In this document: piece by piece, positions 11,718 through 22,880 of the stretch
Layout: every line of letters starts with the position of its first letter
Numbering within the stretch: position 1 is the stretch's first letter
Assembly: GCA_030522415.1 (NCBI GenBank)
Contig: CM060106.1
Span: 28,044,985-28,108,984 of the forward strand
Direction: 5' to 3'
DNA length: 64,000 bases
DNA from: Channallabes apus
Taxonomy: Eukaryota > Chordata > Actinopteri > Siluriformes > Clariidae
Position numbers and translations under genes: made by a program
The notes under the pieces: generated by a model
Database searches by the model: none
Seen by the model: the letters and a program-made list of their open reading frames with translations, nothing else
Told to the model about the DNA's origin: nothing

Positions 11718-12074
11718 GATTAGCATATAGAAATGTGCTTTTGTTTTCTGTTGCAATATCGCCCTCTAGCGGTTATGTTCAACATTCGCGAGGCGGTATG
11801 TTTTGGTAGATTCGGCAGAGTCTGCCATAATAATAATAATAATAACAACAATAATAATAATAACAACAACAACAATAATAATAATAATAGTTCCATGAAT
11901 ACTACATTATTTGTCTCATGCTCTATTCTAACACTGCACAATAGGCTGCGTTTTGAAAGATGACCACAAGATGGCAGATTCTACCACAACATACTGCCTC
12001 GCGCATGCTGAGAGTCACCGCAAGATGGCGATATTGCAAAAGAAAACAAAAGCATGTTTCTATATAGGCTAATC
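11718..12074. repeat. Fold-back inverted repeat with (AAT)n centre
   Basis: The left arm (about 11718-11827) and right arm (about 11979-12074) are near-reverse complements: GATTAG...TTTTGTTTTC...CAATATCGCC at left pairs with GGCGATATTG...GAAAACAAAA...CTAATC at right. The centre is an (AAT/AAC)n tract. The DNA just inside the right arm (11885-11975) also pairs with 11450-11520, so a larger symmetric structure spans about 11.1-12.1 kb. Confidence 0.75.
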
Positions 12075-12318
12075 AGGAATATCAAGGACTTATTTAAAAG
12101 CAAATATTTGTTTTACAGTGCACACGATACTTTTTGACAATGCTCTAGAATACAATAACAAGATTACTTCGCTACATAGGGCAGTATAATCAATTTGAGA
12201 CACCGTCTCACTGCAGACAATTGTAAAACAGGTGTTATGCGCTAAAATGCCCCCCTGCAACGGTTTGCCCCTACATAATCTCTATCAAATATTATATTAG
12301 AACATAAATCCATAGGTT

Positions 12319-12696
12319 CATTTTTTTTTTTCATTTTCTATACCGCTTAATCCTGTGTTCAGGGTCGCGGGGGACCTGGAGCCTATCCCAGGAGACTTCG
12401 GGCACTAGGCGGGGTACACCCTGGACAGGGTGCCAATCCATCGCAGGGCACACACACATACACACACTCACACACCCAATCACACAATATGGGCAATTTA
12501 GGAACGCCAATTAGCCTAACCTGCATGTCTTTGGACTGTGGGAGGAAACCGGAGTACCCGGAGGAAACCCACCAAGCACGGGGAGAACATGCAAACTCCA
12601 TGCACACAGAGACGGGAATCGAGCCTGGCCGGGGAATCGAACCCAGACCCTGGAGGTGCAAGGCGACAGTGCTAACCACTACACCACCGCGGCGCC
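12319..12696 (-). mobile_element. tRNA-derived SINE with exact target-site duplication
   Basis: The tRNA-like head lies at the right (GTGCTAACCACTACACCACC, complement of an A-box TAGTGGTTAGCAC, plus a B-box-like GGGAATCGAACCC). The body has the conserved GGAGAACATGCAAACTCCAT and GGAGGAAACCGGAGTACCC blocks, and the tail lies at the left. The 12-bp duplication AATCCATAGGTT flanks it at 12307-12318 and 12697-12708, which shows LINE-mediated insertion and sets the limits. Confidence 0.92.
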
Positions 12697-12772
12697 AATC
12701 CATAGGTTTATTATGTAATATATTATTACTATTATAATTAACCCTAGAGACGTGACAGCCGTCGAGACCATT

Positions 12773-13108
12773 CATTCATTCATTCATCTTCTATACCGTT
12801 TTATCCTGTATTTAGGGTCGCGGGGGACCTGGAGCCTATCCCAGGAGACTCAGGGCACGAGGCAGGGTACACCCTGGACAGCGTGCCAATCCATCGCAGA
12901 GCGCACACACACACACACACACACACTATGGTCAATTTGGGAATGCCAATTAGCCTAATCTGCATATCTTTGGAATGTGGGAGGAAACCGGAGTACCCGG
13001 AGGAAACCCACCAAGCACGGGGAGAACATGCAAACTCCATGCACACAGAGACGGGAATCGAACCCGGACCCTGGAGGTGCAAAGCGACAGTGCTAACCAC
13101 TACACCAT
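12773..13108 (-). mobile_element. tRNA-derived SINE, second copy
   Basis: Same family and orientation as its neighbour, with a (CATT)n tail at the left and a (CA)n run inside. The 13-bp duplication CGTCGAGACCATT is found at 12760-12772 and 13109-13121. Confidence 0.92.
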
Positions 13109-13256
13109 CGTCGAGACCATTAATACAAATTCTCATATAATGTTTATTTTATGGCACATTTATTTTGCAGGGGTTTGTCATGTAATACAAAACTAACACT
13201 TTTTATTTATCACAAATTACAATAATTAATTATTGTTTATGATGAAAAATGACAGG

Positions 13257-13363
13257 AAACGAATTTGATTATAAAATAAGCAACATAAAAATAAAAATAA
13301 TTTATATATTTTTCATATACAACATTTTTAAAAATATTTCTTATTTTATAATCAAATTCGTTT
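13257..13363. repeat. Perfect 24-bp inverted repeat
   Basis: Arms 13257-13280 and 13340-13363 are exact reverse complements, beginning AAACGAATTTGATTATAAAA and ending at the mirrored CGTTT. They are separated by 59 bases of AT-rich DNA. It lies just upstream of the mtfmt promoter motifs. It may be the remnant of a small palindromic element; no target duplication was seen. Confidence 0.85.
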
Positions 13364-13421
13364 GGTGTATTTTGTAAACCATTAACCTATGAAATTATGT
13401 TCTAATACAAGATGCATAACA

Positions 13422-13451
13422 CCGGAAGTGACGTTAAACCAAGATGGCGGC
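13422..13451 (+). promoter_or_regulatory. Putative mtfmt promoter with ETS/GABP and YY1 motifs
   Basis: ACCGGAAGTGACG at about 13421-13433 is an ETS core (GABP/NRF-2 type). CCAAGATGGCGGC at 13439-13451 matches the YY1 consensus. Both are typical of TATA-less promoters of nuclear genes for mitochondrial proteins. They lie 250-280 bases before the mtfmt start codon in a locally CpG-richer patch. Promoter use is inferred. Confidence 0.65.
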
Positions 13452-13700
13452 GCCCATGCGCCACTTAGGTTGCTCTAACTTGGTGTTGATGTAACTTTTT
13501 GACTTGGCAATTGAATGCTGTTATCTGGATAGAGAATGACATGAAGACGAACACAATTTACACCCTGACAGAATTTTAAAAGGATCTATTTGTAAATGTA
13601 AAACAGAAGTAACGCAGCTAACGCTACGAGGTCATCATCGAGCTGCCGATACATTTGAACACATGTGTGTGTTAAATTATTATTATTGTAGGATTTAAGG

Positions 13701-16700
13701 ATGTGGAATCAAATCGGTGTGACAGGAAGATACAGTGGTGTGTATGTGCTACGCGGGTTTTGCCGGCGGTGTGTCGGAGGGAGATTTACATCGTGTGTTG
13801 GACAAAATGACAGAAATTCCTCCGTCATGTCGTGTAATGATGTAGAGAGCCGCCGTGTGCCGAAGCCGCCGTGGAGAATCCTGTTGTTCGGCAGTGACGA
13901 GTTCGCAGTGGAGTCTTTAAAGCGGCTTCATGCAGCTCGGTAAGAAAGTCCGTGTCTTCAGGTTTCTGTTCAGTCAAACACTGTGGGGTCACAAAACACC
14001 CGCCACTGGGTTTAACAGCAAAGAAAACCAAGTGGGCTTTTTAAACACTTGGAACAAGGGCCCCATAAAGTTAGTAAAAAATCAGGGTGTTTCAAACCAG
14101 ATTTGAGGATTAAATTTCAGTTAAACTTATTTCCAGCACCATCAAGCTCCTTCTTCTTCATTTATTATTTCAGAATTATTTTTCACCCTCACAGTATACA
14201 GAATGTTAAGACCACACAAGTGTTAACACATTTGCATTGTAATGACTAATCCTCTCTGCATTTTTGCACACTGCACAGTACTGGACATTCGTGGACATTG
14301 TACATTTGCACATTCATGCACTTTTACACATTGCAGATTATGGACATTTATGTACCGTGGACATCTACACACACATGCACATTTGCACACTTCCTGGAAA
14401 TTTCCATTTATTTCCATTTAAATTAATCTTTTATATATTTTTTTTCTCTTTGTTTAGATATGTTTTTTTTTATTTCTTATATATTTATTTTTAAATATTT
14501 TGTTCTATTTATTTAAAACAACTTGTTTTTACATTTTAAAATTGAATTCTTTTTTAATTTGCATTGTTCTTTAATGTTTCAGACATTCTGTGGTGGACTC
14601 GCTTGAGGTCGTCACTTTGTCCAGTAATGTCCCTGTATGGAAGTTTGCACATCAGAACAATCTCCAGGTTCACGAGTGGCCCAGGGTGGAATCCAGCGGG
14701 CAGTTCGATGTCGGAGTGGTGGTCTCTTTCGGCTGCCTGCTTAAGGAGAGCCTTATCAACACGTTTCCATAGTAAGGCTGCTTGTCCTGGTATAGACTGT
14801 GCACCATAGATTTAAGTTGGGTTGAAAATATCTTGCAATTCATGCATTCAAATAAATCGTCATTATATCATTAATGCATTAATAGAAACAATGTTTGAGC
14901 TTATGTATCTAGTGTTTGAGCATTTAAATCTTTTCTGTTCAACTGGTAGTGGGAAGATGCTCAAACTCTTACTGTTGGCATCACAACGTGTTGGGTAATG
15001 GAGATTAAATAGTAACTAAACATATAAACCGGTATATTTCTGAAGTGGTACCAAAGTTCATGGCTGATAATAATAGTTTTGCTGAAAAATGAATTATAAT
15101 TAAGCAATTTCCTCATCCACCATACTGAATGGTAATTTTAAACCAGCGGGAACATCAGTGTTTTTTTTGGTGGCATGCTGTAAAACATGGTATCATTTGT
15201 GTTCACATGCAAGGTCTGAGTCATGTCGGGCAGCATCATATGCTCTCAAACCCAATCCAACTCAAACTCAATCCAACTACCAGTGGCTACTAATTAGTGT
15301 AGTGTGCTTCCTTTGAGACTCATATAGACACTGCATTGTTCTTCAGAATTATGTCAAATAGATGGAGAATTTCTGGGACAGCACACAAAATCTGAGGAAC
15401 TGGTTGTCAAAAAAAAAAAAACACTTTAAATTTGGAAGTAGCCCTTAAAGCGTATTTTAGAAAAAAAAAATTTGCTGTTTTTTTTTCTAAATAAACATAT
15501 GTACTGTAAATGGGGCTAAGGATTGTGCAGTATGAAGTGAGACATTTTTTTCAGCACAACATAAGCAATATGATGAATTGAATTTCATTTCAACTATGCA
15601 AACATGAATAAGCAAAAGAAAAAGGGTCACATTGGCTAAGAAATGGCACAGATACACATGATCAGTTGTTTCTATGACCAAAAAAAAAAACCCATATATG
15701 CTCATTTGAGAGTTCTACATTTTTGTGACGACATATTACAATAGTGGTAAAATTTACTTGTTATAAAAATAATAATAATTTTAGTTTAAAAAAATGTATA
15801 CATTTTAATAAATTTACCTTACGTATCTAAAAACCCTAATGCACAGTTTGATGTCTGAAGCCTCCCTGATAACACACACTAGCAAGGCTTCCATATAAGC
15901 ACATATATACATACTGTATATATACTGTATTTGTAATAGTCATTGACGTATACTGTGTTGCCTATGCTGTGGCGTGAGCGATCACCTATGAAAAGTTGGT
16001 TAGTTTTAAATACCAGCATTCCATGTCTTATTTTCTTCTTCTCATACCATAGTCATTATAGTTCTTAATTAATTAACGATCACCTCACACCCTTTCAATG
16101 GTCATAGTGTTGTTTAATGTTGTCAAATATCCATGAGACATCTGAGTTAGTTCTTATCACTAATGTTAAAGCAGCTATAAAAAGTTACTGTAAGTCAGTT
16201 TCAATACGTGTGAAGTTACTGCACTTCATTTTATACTGAAAACATACTGACTCCTTATAAATTAGACTTCTTATAAATGTGTAATAAATGTCTTGGACTT
16301 GTGGAAGCCTTTATCATATCAGGAACTACACATGATCTCTTTTATTATCTAATAACAATGCATACAATTTAATTTGGATTGTTTGACCCATGATGTCGCT
16401 GTTTTCCTATTGCAATGATAATGGATTAAAATGTATGTGCATTAATATAAACCTGTGATTTAAACAAGAACAGGGGCTGTTGTCCAAGCTGTTGGTATAT
16501 AAAAATAGTCAATACCTTCTGTCCAATCAAATTCATGAATTAAACAGTACTGAAGTACAGTCATAAAAAAAATCCTCTAAAATTCTCTCTGTCTGTGGTG
16601 TCCACCACATCCGTGTTTGTTTTAGTGGGATTCTCAACGTTCACCCTAGTCTCCTGCCTCGTTGGCGTGGACCTGCGCCTGTTTTTCACACGATTTTACA

Positions 16701-18838
16701 CGGAGACAAAATCACTGGAGTCACCATCATGCAGATTAGACCGAGGAGGTAGAAGCTTACTGCCTTAAGTGAATAAGCAATAAATAAGCAATAAATAGCA
16801 TAATACTCTGGAGAACATGCAAAGCTTTTGTGTCTCTAGACTGCACTTTATATGTATCGGTCATTATTGATTAATTGATTTATGTCATCGTTGCAGGTTT
16901 GACGTCGGTCCGATACTTAATCAGGAGCTTTATGAGGTTCCTGAAAAGAGCACAGCTGAAGAGCTGGGACGTTCGCTGGCAGTCCTGGGAGCCCAGCTGG
17001 TAAATACTGGATTGCTGATGAATATGTGACCTTAATTCAGTCTGTAACTTTTTCACAACCTTCATTCTTTAAACCTGGCATGTTTACCACAAAACATATT
17101 TTTCCAAGTATTTTGCTTTGTGTTTTGCATTGTTGTTTTGCAGGAGTTTCATTTAAACCTGCTTGCAGTTAAATAATTAGTGAAATAAAAAAGGTCATGT
17201 ATAAATCATGAGAGATTGTATAAAAGTATTTGCCCTTACTGTCCTGAGATTTAAAATCCGAAAAGTTCACATACTGGCGTAAGAGTAAAATTGCCTAGAT
17301 GTCAGGGTTGGAGGTGTGGCATAATCTCTCATCCCTGTTACATTAAAAGTAGCCAATGGTGGGCATCTATGAGCTCATGAATATGAAAGAGGGCAAATAG
17401 CACGTTTCGCTGATTTGTGACACAGCCTGAGAAGCAGTTTAGTTTAGTTGGCCTCAGGTGTCACGGATGACGTATTGACTCTCACTCTCCCCGTTTGGTA
17501 GCTGTCATGGGACGAAAATGGCCAAAACTAAATTAATTGAAAGTGTATAATGTAAATTTCTGTCTTTAGACATAATGTATAATGTCCGCCTAATTTTTTT
17601 GTTTTCACAGTTAATAGATACACTCAGGAACCTTCCAGAACGAATAGCAAATAGGACAGAGCAGGCAAGAGAAGGGGCAACATTTGGTAAGAGGATGGAT
17701 CTTCATATTCACTACACTGATCTTCAAACCATTACCCGGGCATCTGATCAGAATTTATATTTGTACTTTATTTTCAGCTCCTAAAATCAACTCTTCCTTG
17801 AGTTGGATTGTTTGGGAGGAACAGACGTGTGATCAGATCGATCGACTGTATCGTGCAATAGGATCTCGGGTAAGAGATGACTGGGGTGTTTTTGTTTTAA
17901 CTTGTTTTTCTTAATCGTTGCGTGTCAGTTGAGAGTCAGTTGATTTCTGCATTCTCAGGTTCATTTGAGAACAATCTGGATGGGCCGTGCCATCAAACTT
18001 CTAGACTTCGTTGGAAAAAGCAGCATGCCGTTTACAGGTATGGTGTTCTTGTATTGGACCAAGAATACAATAGATTGTAAGGATTGTGTGTGCCTGTATG
18101 AATGGTTATTATAAAATGCAGTTAAATACTGTACAAATTCAATACATGCATCATGTATGGGGCCTGTTTAGAAAAAATAATTAAATGTACTTATCTCTCT
18201 TTTGTTGCATGTCTGTCAGCTTCAGAATTGTTAGCACCCCAGCTAAAGATAAATAAAGCATGTCTATGCTGTTAGTTAGCTTAATCTCACACTATATGCA
18301 AGAATACTAATTTTGAATTTAATAATTAATATTATTTTATGAAAAAAACATGTAATTAAGCATTTATTAAACTGTATAAAACTATATGTAATCAAACTAT
18401 GATTTTGTAATTACAATTTTACATACCTTTTAATTATTATGCAGAAATTTCACCTTTCACTGCAGTCCCTGGGTCCATCCACTATCAAAAGGAATCAAAC
18501 ACCTTGTCAGTTTGCTGCAAGGTAAAGTACATATACACACTTTACATAATTTTATAATGTATTCGTTTACATATCTATGGACATATTATACATTTGGATA
18601 TTGCATGGATTCAAATATAAATAATATTTATTTTCTGTTCATCTTTCAGGATGGATGGGTTGGATTCAAAACAGTAATGTTAAAAAAAAGATTATCAGCA
18701 GCAGATTTCTTCAATGGGTATCTTCACCAGAGCGCCCTGAAGAAATCACAGGCCCAGAGCAACTGCCGCTTTCAGAGCTACACAGAGAAATCCGGACAAA
18801 ACTCGACATTATTGCTCAGGAATAAGACTGGTCATTAA
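13701..18838 (+). CDS. mtfmt: Mitochondrial methionyl-tRNA formyltransferase
   Basis: Nine exons: 13701-13939, 14583-14771, 16626-16748, 16897-16999, 17611-17686, 17778-17869, 17959-18037, 18445-18521 and 18650-18838. They total 1167 nt (388 residues plus TAA), all phases joining, close to the size of vertebrate MTFMT. The enzyme transfers a formyl group from 10-formyl-THF to Met-tRNA in the mitochondrial matrix so translation can start. Residues 1-40 are Arg-rich with almost no acidic residues, fitting a targeting peptide. [11 protein letters not shown] (58-68) opens the formyltransferase fold. [15 protein letters not shown] (147-161) holds the expected catalytic Asn147 and His149, and Asp186 in FDVG is the likely acid. 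[13 protein letters not shown] lies in the C-terminal tRNA-binding part. Introns 5 and 6 are only about 90 bp. No canonical AATAAA was noticed close after the stop. ATG 13701 was chosen because it alone gives the targeting peptide. Confidence 0.96.
14240..14420 (+). repeat. Degenerate GCACATT-type tandem repeat in mtfmt intron 1
   Basis: Loose repeats of TTTGCACATT and TGGACATT units, about 15 bases each with much variation. They are followed by AT-rich sequence up to exon 2. It may be the tail of an old retroelement. Confidence 0.5.
14772..16625. other. mtfmt intron 2
   Basis: A 1.85-kb AT-rich intron with poly-A and poly-T runs. No exon-like or transposon sequence was recognised. Confidence 0.6.
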
Positions 18839-19165
18839 AGCCCATCCATTAACACACATGAGGAATTATATAATGTATAAATTATAATGATTCAATTATT
18901 GTCTGTTTTAAGACAGTGAGACAAAGTTATGACATGTTTTTTTTTTTTGGGCACTAAATTATTGTAAAATAGTGTGTATGTGTACAAACTGATGAATGTT
19001 TATTTTAATGAAGCTTTTGCTTTTGAATGATTTGAGTGATTGTGGTTCACACAGTTTAAGAAGTAGCATGATGTTGCTGGTGCAAAGATTCTACACACTG
19101 ACATCAGACCTGCAGCTAATTTTTTACAATGTATAAGAAATGAAATATATCCAGACTGAAATATA

Positions 19166-19988
19166 CTCAGCAAAAAAAGAAACATCCTCTGACTTTCATC
19201 TGTTTTTACTTTCAGTAAACTTAATGTGTAAATATTTGTATGAACACTAAAAGAGTCAACACCATAAGACATAAAGTAAAAATGTTTCACAATGTGTCCC
19301 TGAATGAAGGGAGGCTCAAAATCAGTCAGTACCAGTCAGTATCTGGTGGCCACCAGCTGCTTGAAGTACTGAGGGCATCTCCTCCTCATGGACTGGACCA
19401 GATTTGTCAGTTCTTGCTGTGAGATGGAGGGATCGTGTGTTCCTGGTGTGACTCGGGCAGTTGTTGTGGCCATCCTGTACCTGTCACGCAGGTGTGATAT
19501 TCGGATGTACACATCCTGTGCAGGTGTTGTTACACGTGGTCCTCCACTGCGAGGATGATCAGCTGTCCTTCCTGTATCCCTGTAGCGCCGTCTTAGGCGT
19601 CTCACAGTGCGGACATGGCGATTTATTGCCCTATAGCCACATCAGCAGTCCTCATGCCTCCCTGCAGCATGCCTAATGCACGTTCACGCAGATGAGCAGC
19701 GACCCTGGGCATCTTTCTTTGGGTGTTTTTCACAGTCGGTAGACAAGTCTCTTTAGTGTCCTGCGTTTTTAGAACTGTGACCTTAAATGCCTACTTTCTG
19801 TAAGCTGTTAAGGTCTTAACGACCATTCCACAGGTGCATGTTAATTAATTGATTATGGTTAATTGAACATGCATTGAAAACATTGTTTAAACCCTTTACA
19901 ATGAAGATCTGTAAAGTTATTTGGATTTTTACAACATTATTATTGAAACACACAGTCCTGAAAAAGGGGCGTTTCTTTTTTTGCTGAG
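19166..19988 (-). mobile_element. Deleted Tc1/mariner-like element
   Basis: Terminal inverted repeats CTCAGCAAAAAAAGAAAC and GTTTCTTTTTTTGCTGAG are flanked by TA on each side. The minus strand reads part of a Tc1-type transposase N-terminus (RRRYRDTGRTADHPRSGGPR, then YIRISHLRDRYRMATTTARV) that then runs into unrelated coding by an internal deletion. Non-autonomous; 823 bp. Confidence 0.88.
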
Positions 19989-20342
19989 TATATAAGCCCG
20001 AAAGTTATAAAAGTGTAAATTCTAAGCACGTTTTCCCTCATTATTCAAGATGAAAATGACAGAATAGGCAGAAGGGCTTCGGTTAGTGATTTTGAACTTT
20101 GCATGGATGTTTGTCGTATATTTGAAACTGCTGACCTTATGGGATTTTCACCCATACAGAATCATGCAAAAAACAAAGCCGAGGGTGGAAACGTGTTTGA
20201 TACAAGAGGTCAGAGAAAAAAGGCCACACTATTTCAAGCTGTGAGGAAGAACTCAAATTATCACTTTATTTCACCATAGTGAAGCATCAAACATAGAATT
20301 TTGAGGAGGATGGGGTACTACAACCAAGTCAAATTCCAAGTC

Positions 20343-20521
20343 ATAGGCACGAGGCAGGGTACACCCTGGACAGGGTGCCAATCCAATGCAGACCACACAC
20401 ATATATACACACACCATGGGCAATTTGGGGATGGCAATTAGTCTAATCTGCAGGTCTTCGGATTGTGGGAGGAAACCGCACCCAGGGGTAACCCACCAAG
20501 CATGGGGAGAACATGCAAACT
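20343..20521 (-). repeat. Truncated tRNA-derived SINE and (TA)n tract
   Basis: It contains the body blocks of the 12-kb SINEs (GGGTACACCCTGGACAGGGT, ATGGGGAGAACATGCAAAC) but the tRNA-like head is missing, cut at a (TA)n microsatellite (20526-20561). Tc1 copy 2 begins just after it. Confidence 0.8.
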
Positions 20522-20567
<46 letters not shown>

Positions 20568-20576
20568 CAATATATA

Positions 20577-22194
20577 CAGTGGTGTGAAAAACTATTTGCC
20601 CCCCTCCTGATTTCTTATTCTTTTGCATGTTTGTCACACAAAATGTTTCTGATCATCAAACACATTTAACTATTAGTCAAAGATAACACAAGTAAACACA
20701 AAATTCAGTTTATAAATGAGGGGTTTTATTATTTAGGGAGAAAAAAAATCCAAACCTACATGGCCCTGTGTGAAAAAGTAATTGCCCCCTGAACCTAATA
20801 ACTGGTTGGGCCACCCTTAGCAGCAATAACTGCAATCAAGCGTTTGTGATAACTTGCAACGAGTCTTTTACAGCGCTCTGGAGGAATTTTGGCTCACTCA
20901 TCTTTGCAGAATTGTTGTAATTCAGCTTTATTTGAGGGTTTTCTAGCATGAACCGCCTTTTTAAGGTCATGCCACAACATCTCAATAGGATTCAGGTCAG
21001 GACTTTGACTAGGCCACTCCAAAGTCTTCATTTTGTTTTTCTTCAGCCATTCAGAGGTGGATTTGCTGGTGTGTTTTGGGTCATTGTCCTGCTGCAGCAC
21101 CCAAGATCGCTTCAGCTTGAGTTGACGAACAGATGGCCGGACATTCTCCTTCAGGATTTTTTGGTAGACAGTAGAATTCATGGTTCCATCTATCACAGCA
21201 AGCCTTCCAGGTCCTGAAGCAGCAAAACAACCCCAGACCATCACACTACCACCACCATATTTTACTGTTGGTATGATGTTCTTTTTCTGAAATGCTGTGT
21301 TACTTTTACGCCAGATGTAACGGGACACGCACCTTCCAAAAAGTTAAACTTTTGTCTCGTCGGTCCACAAGGTATTTTCCCAAAAGTCTTGGCAATCATT
21401 GAGATGTTTTTTAGCAAAATTGAGACGAGCCTTAATGTTCTTTTTGCTTAAAAGTCATTTGCCCCTTGGAAATCTGCCATGCAGGCCGTTTTGGCCCAGT
21501 CTCTTTCTTATGGTGGAGTCGTGAACACTGACCTTAATTGAGGCAAGTGAGGCCTGCAGTTCTTTAGATGTTGTTCTGGGGTCTTTTGTGGCCTCTCGGA
21601 TGAGTTGTCTCTGCGCTCTTGGGGTAATTTTGGTCGGCCGGCCACTCCTGGGAAGGTTCACCACTGTTCCATGTTTTTGCCATTTGTGGATAATAGCTCT
21701 CACTGTGGTTCGCTGGAGTCCCAAAGCTTTAGAAATGGCTTTATAACCTTTACCAGACTGATAGATCTCAATTACTTTTGTTCTCATTTGTTCCTGAATT
21801 TCTTTGGATCTTGGCATGATGTCTAGCTTTTGAGGTGCTTTTGGTCTACTTCTCTGTGTCAGGTAGCTCCTATTTAAGTGATTTCTTGATTGAAACAGGT
21901 GTGGCAGTAATCAGGCCTGGGGGTGACTACAGAAATTCAACTCAGGTGTGATAAACCACAGTTAAGTTATTTTTTAACAAGGGGGGCAATCACTTTTTCA
22001 CACAGGGCCATGCAGGTTTGGATTTTTTTTCTCCCTAAATAATAAAACCCTTCATTTAAAAACTGCATTTTGTGTTTACTTGTGTTATCTTTGACTAATA
22101 GTTAAATGTGTTTGATGATCAGAAACATTTTGTGTGACAAACATGCAAAAGAATAAGAAATCAGGAGGGGGGCAAATAGTTTTTCACACCACTG
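20577..22194 (-). mobile_element. Tc1-family transposon, copy 2
   Basis: A complete 1618-bp element bounded by CAGTGGTGTGAAAAAC and its inverse, with TA at 20575-20576 and 22195-22196. Unlike copies 1 and 3, its 5' terminal repeat (right side) is of the same sequence type as its 3' repeat. Confidence 0.96.
20795..21817 (-). pseudogene. Tc1-type transposase of copy 2, three stops
   Basis: Exactly 1023 nt from ATG (21817) to the natural TAG (20795-20797) with no net indel. Stops are at 21455-21457 (after FPRGK), 21344-21346 (GAA to TAA, in the TDETKVELFG region) and 20894-20896 (TGG to TGA, after QQFCKDE). The last is shared with copy 3. The DDE core is otherwise legible (VMVWGCFAASGPGR, DNDPKHTS, NPIEMLWHDL). 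Confidence 0.95.
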
Positions 22195-22259
22195 TATAAA
22201 ATACTGTAATATGTATGGTATACAATGCCAATACCATTGCCAATACCAATCAGCTATTA

Positions 22260-22870
22260 TATTGTGAGTCTGTCTTTCCTGTGTCTTTTTTTTGCAAAAC
22301 AGTGAAGTCTTGTCAGCTTTCTATCAAAACCAGCATTAACCTTGCAGTGGCTCTTCTATTGGATTGCAATGCACAGGTCCCCACATGCATCAGTGAGCCT
22401 TGGCTACCCAAGACTCTGTCGCTGGTTCACTGGTTTTCCTTCCTTGGACCACTTTTGGTGGGTCAGGACCACTGCAGACCGGGAACATCTCACAAGAACT
22501 GCAGTTTTGGAGTCACTCAGATCCGGACATCATGTTGCTGGTCTTCCGGCTGCTCCCGGCTGTACAAGCTTGGCACAGGCTTTACACCGGATCTAGACAA
22601 CACAATTTGTCCCTTGTCCTGAAAGCAGGAAAAAACTGGGCAAGTGTGAAGGCAAGAGCCAAATTGTGATTTCTAGACAACCGAATCAGAGCAAACATTA
22701 AAAACAAATTGCAGCTCTTGTGGGATGTTTTTAGTTCAGGATCTACCAAAGGTGAAAAGGTTAAATAAAGTTATCAGAACACACAGTGCATCACTGTTTT
22801 GGTGCCAAAAGGGAGACCTACTCAATATTAGGTTGGTGGTCATAATCATGGCATAGGTGTATATCAGTGT
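22260..22870. repeat. Rearranged Tc1-like remnant between two Tc1 copies
   Basis: The left part (about 22290-22500) resembles the start of a Tc1-type transposase gene on the minus strand. The right part (about 22620-22870) resembles pieces of the same gene start plus an element end on the plus strand (CAATATTAGGTTGGTGGTCATAA). Shared words include GCAGCTCTTGTGGGATG at right and the inverse CACAAGAACTGCAG at left. No open frame is meaningful. The family is judged from general familiarity, not a search. Confidence 0.55.
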
Positions 22871-22880
22871 GATCAGTGTA

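Noticed and set aside
11733..11963. Open frame with a long polyasparagine run
   Set aside because: It is a translated (AAT)n microsatellite inside the fold-back repeat; no splice or coding context.
12383..13140. Several open frames of 60-130 codons on both strands
   Set aside because: They are translations of the two SINEs and recur wherever this SINE family occurs.
22215..22669. Overlapping open frames of 84-135 codons that could suggest a gene
   Set aside because: The sequence matches the style of a rearranged Tc1-like element, with pieces on both strands and no splice-linked exons.
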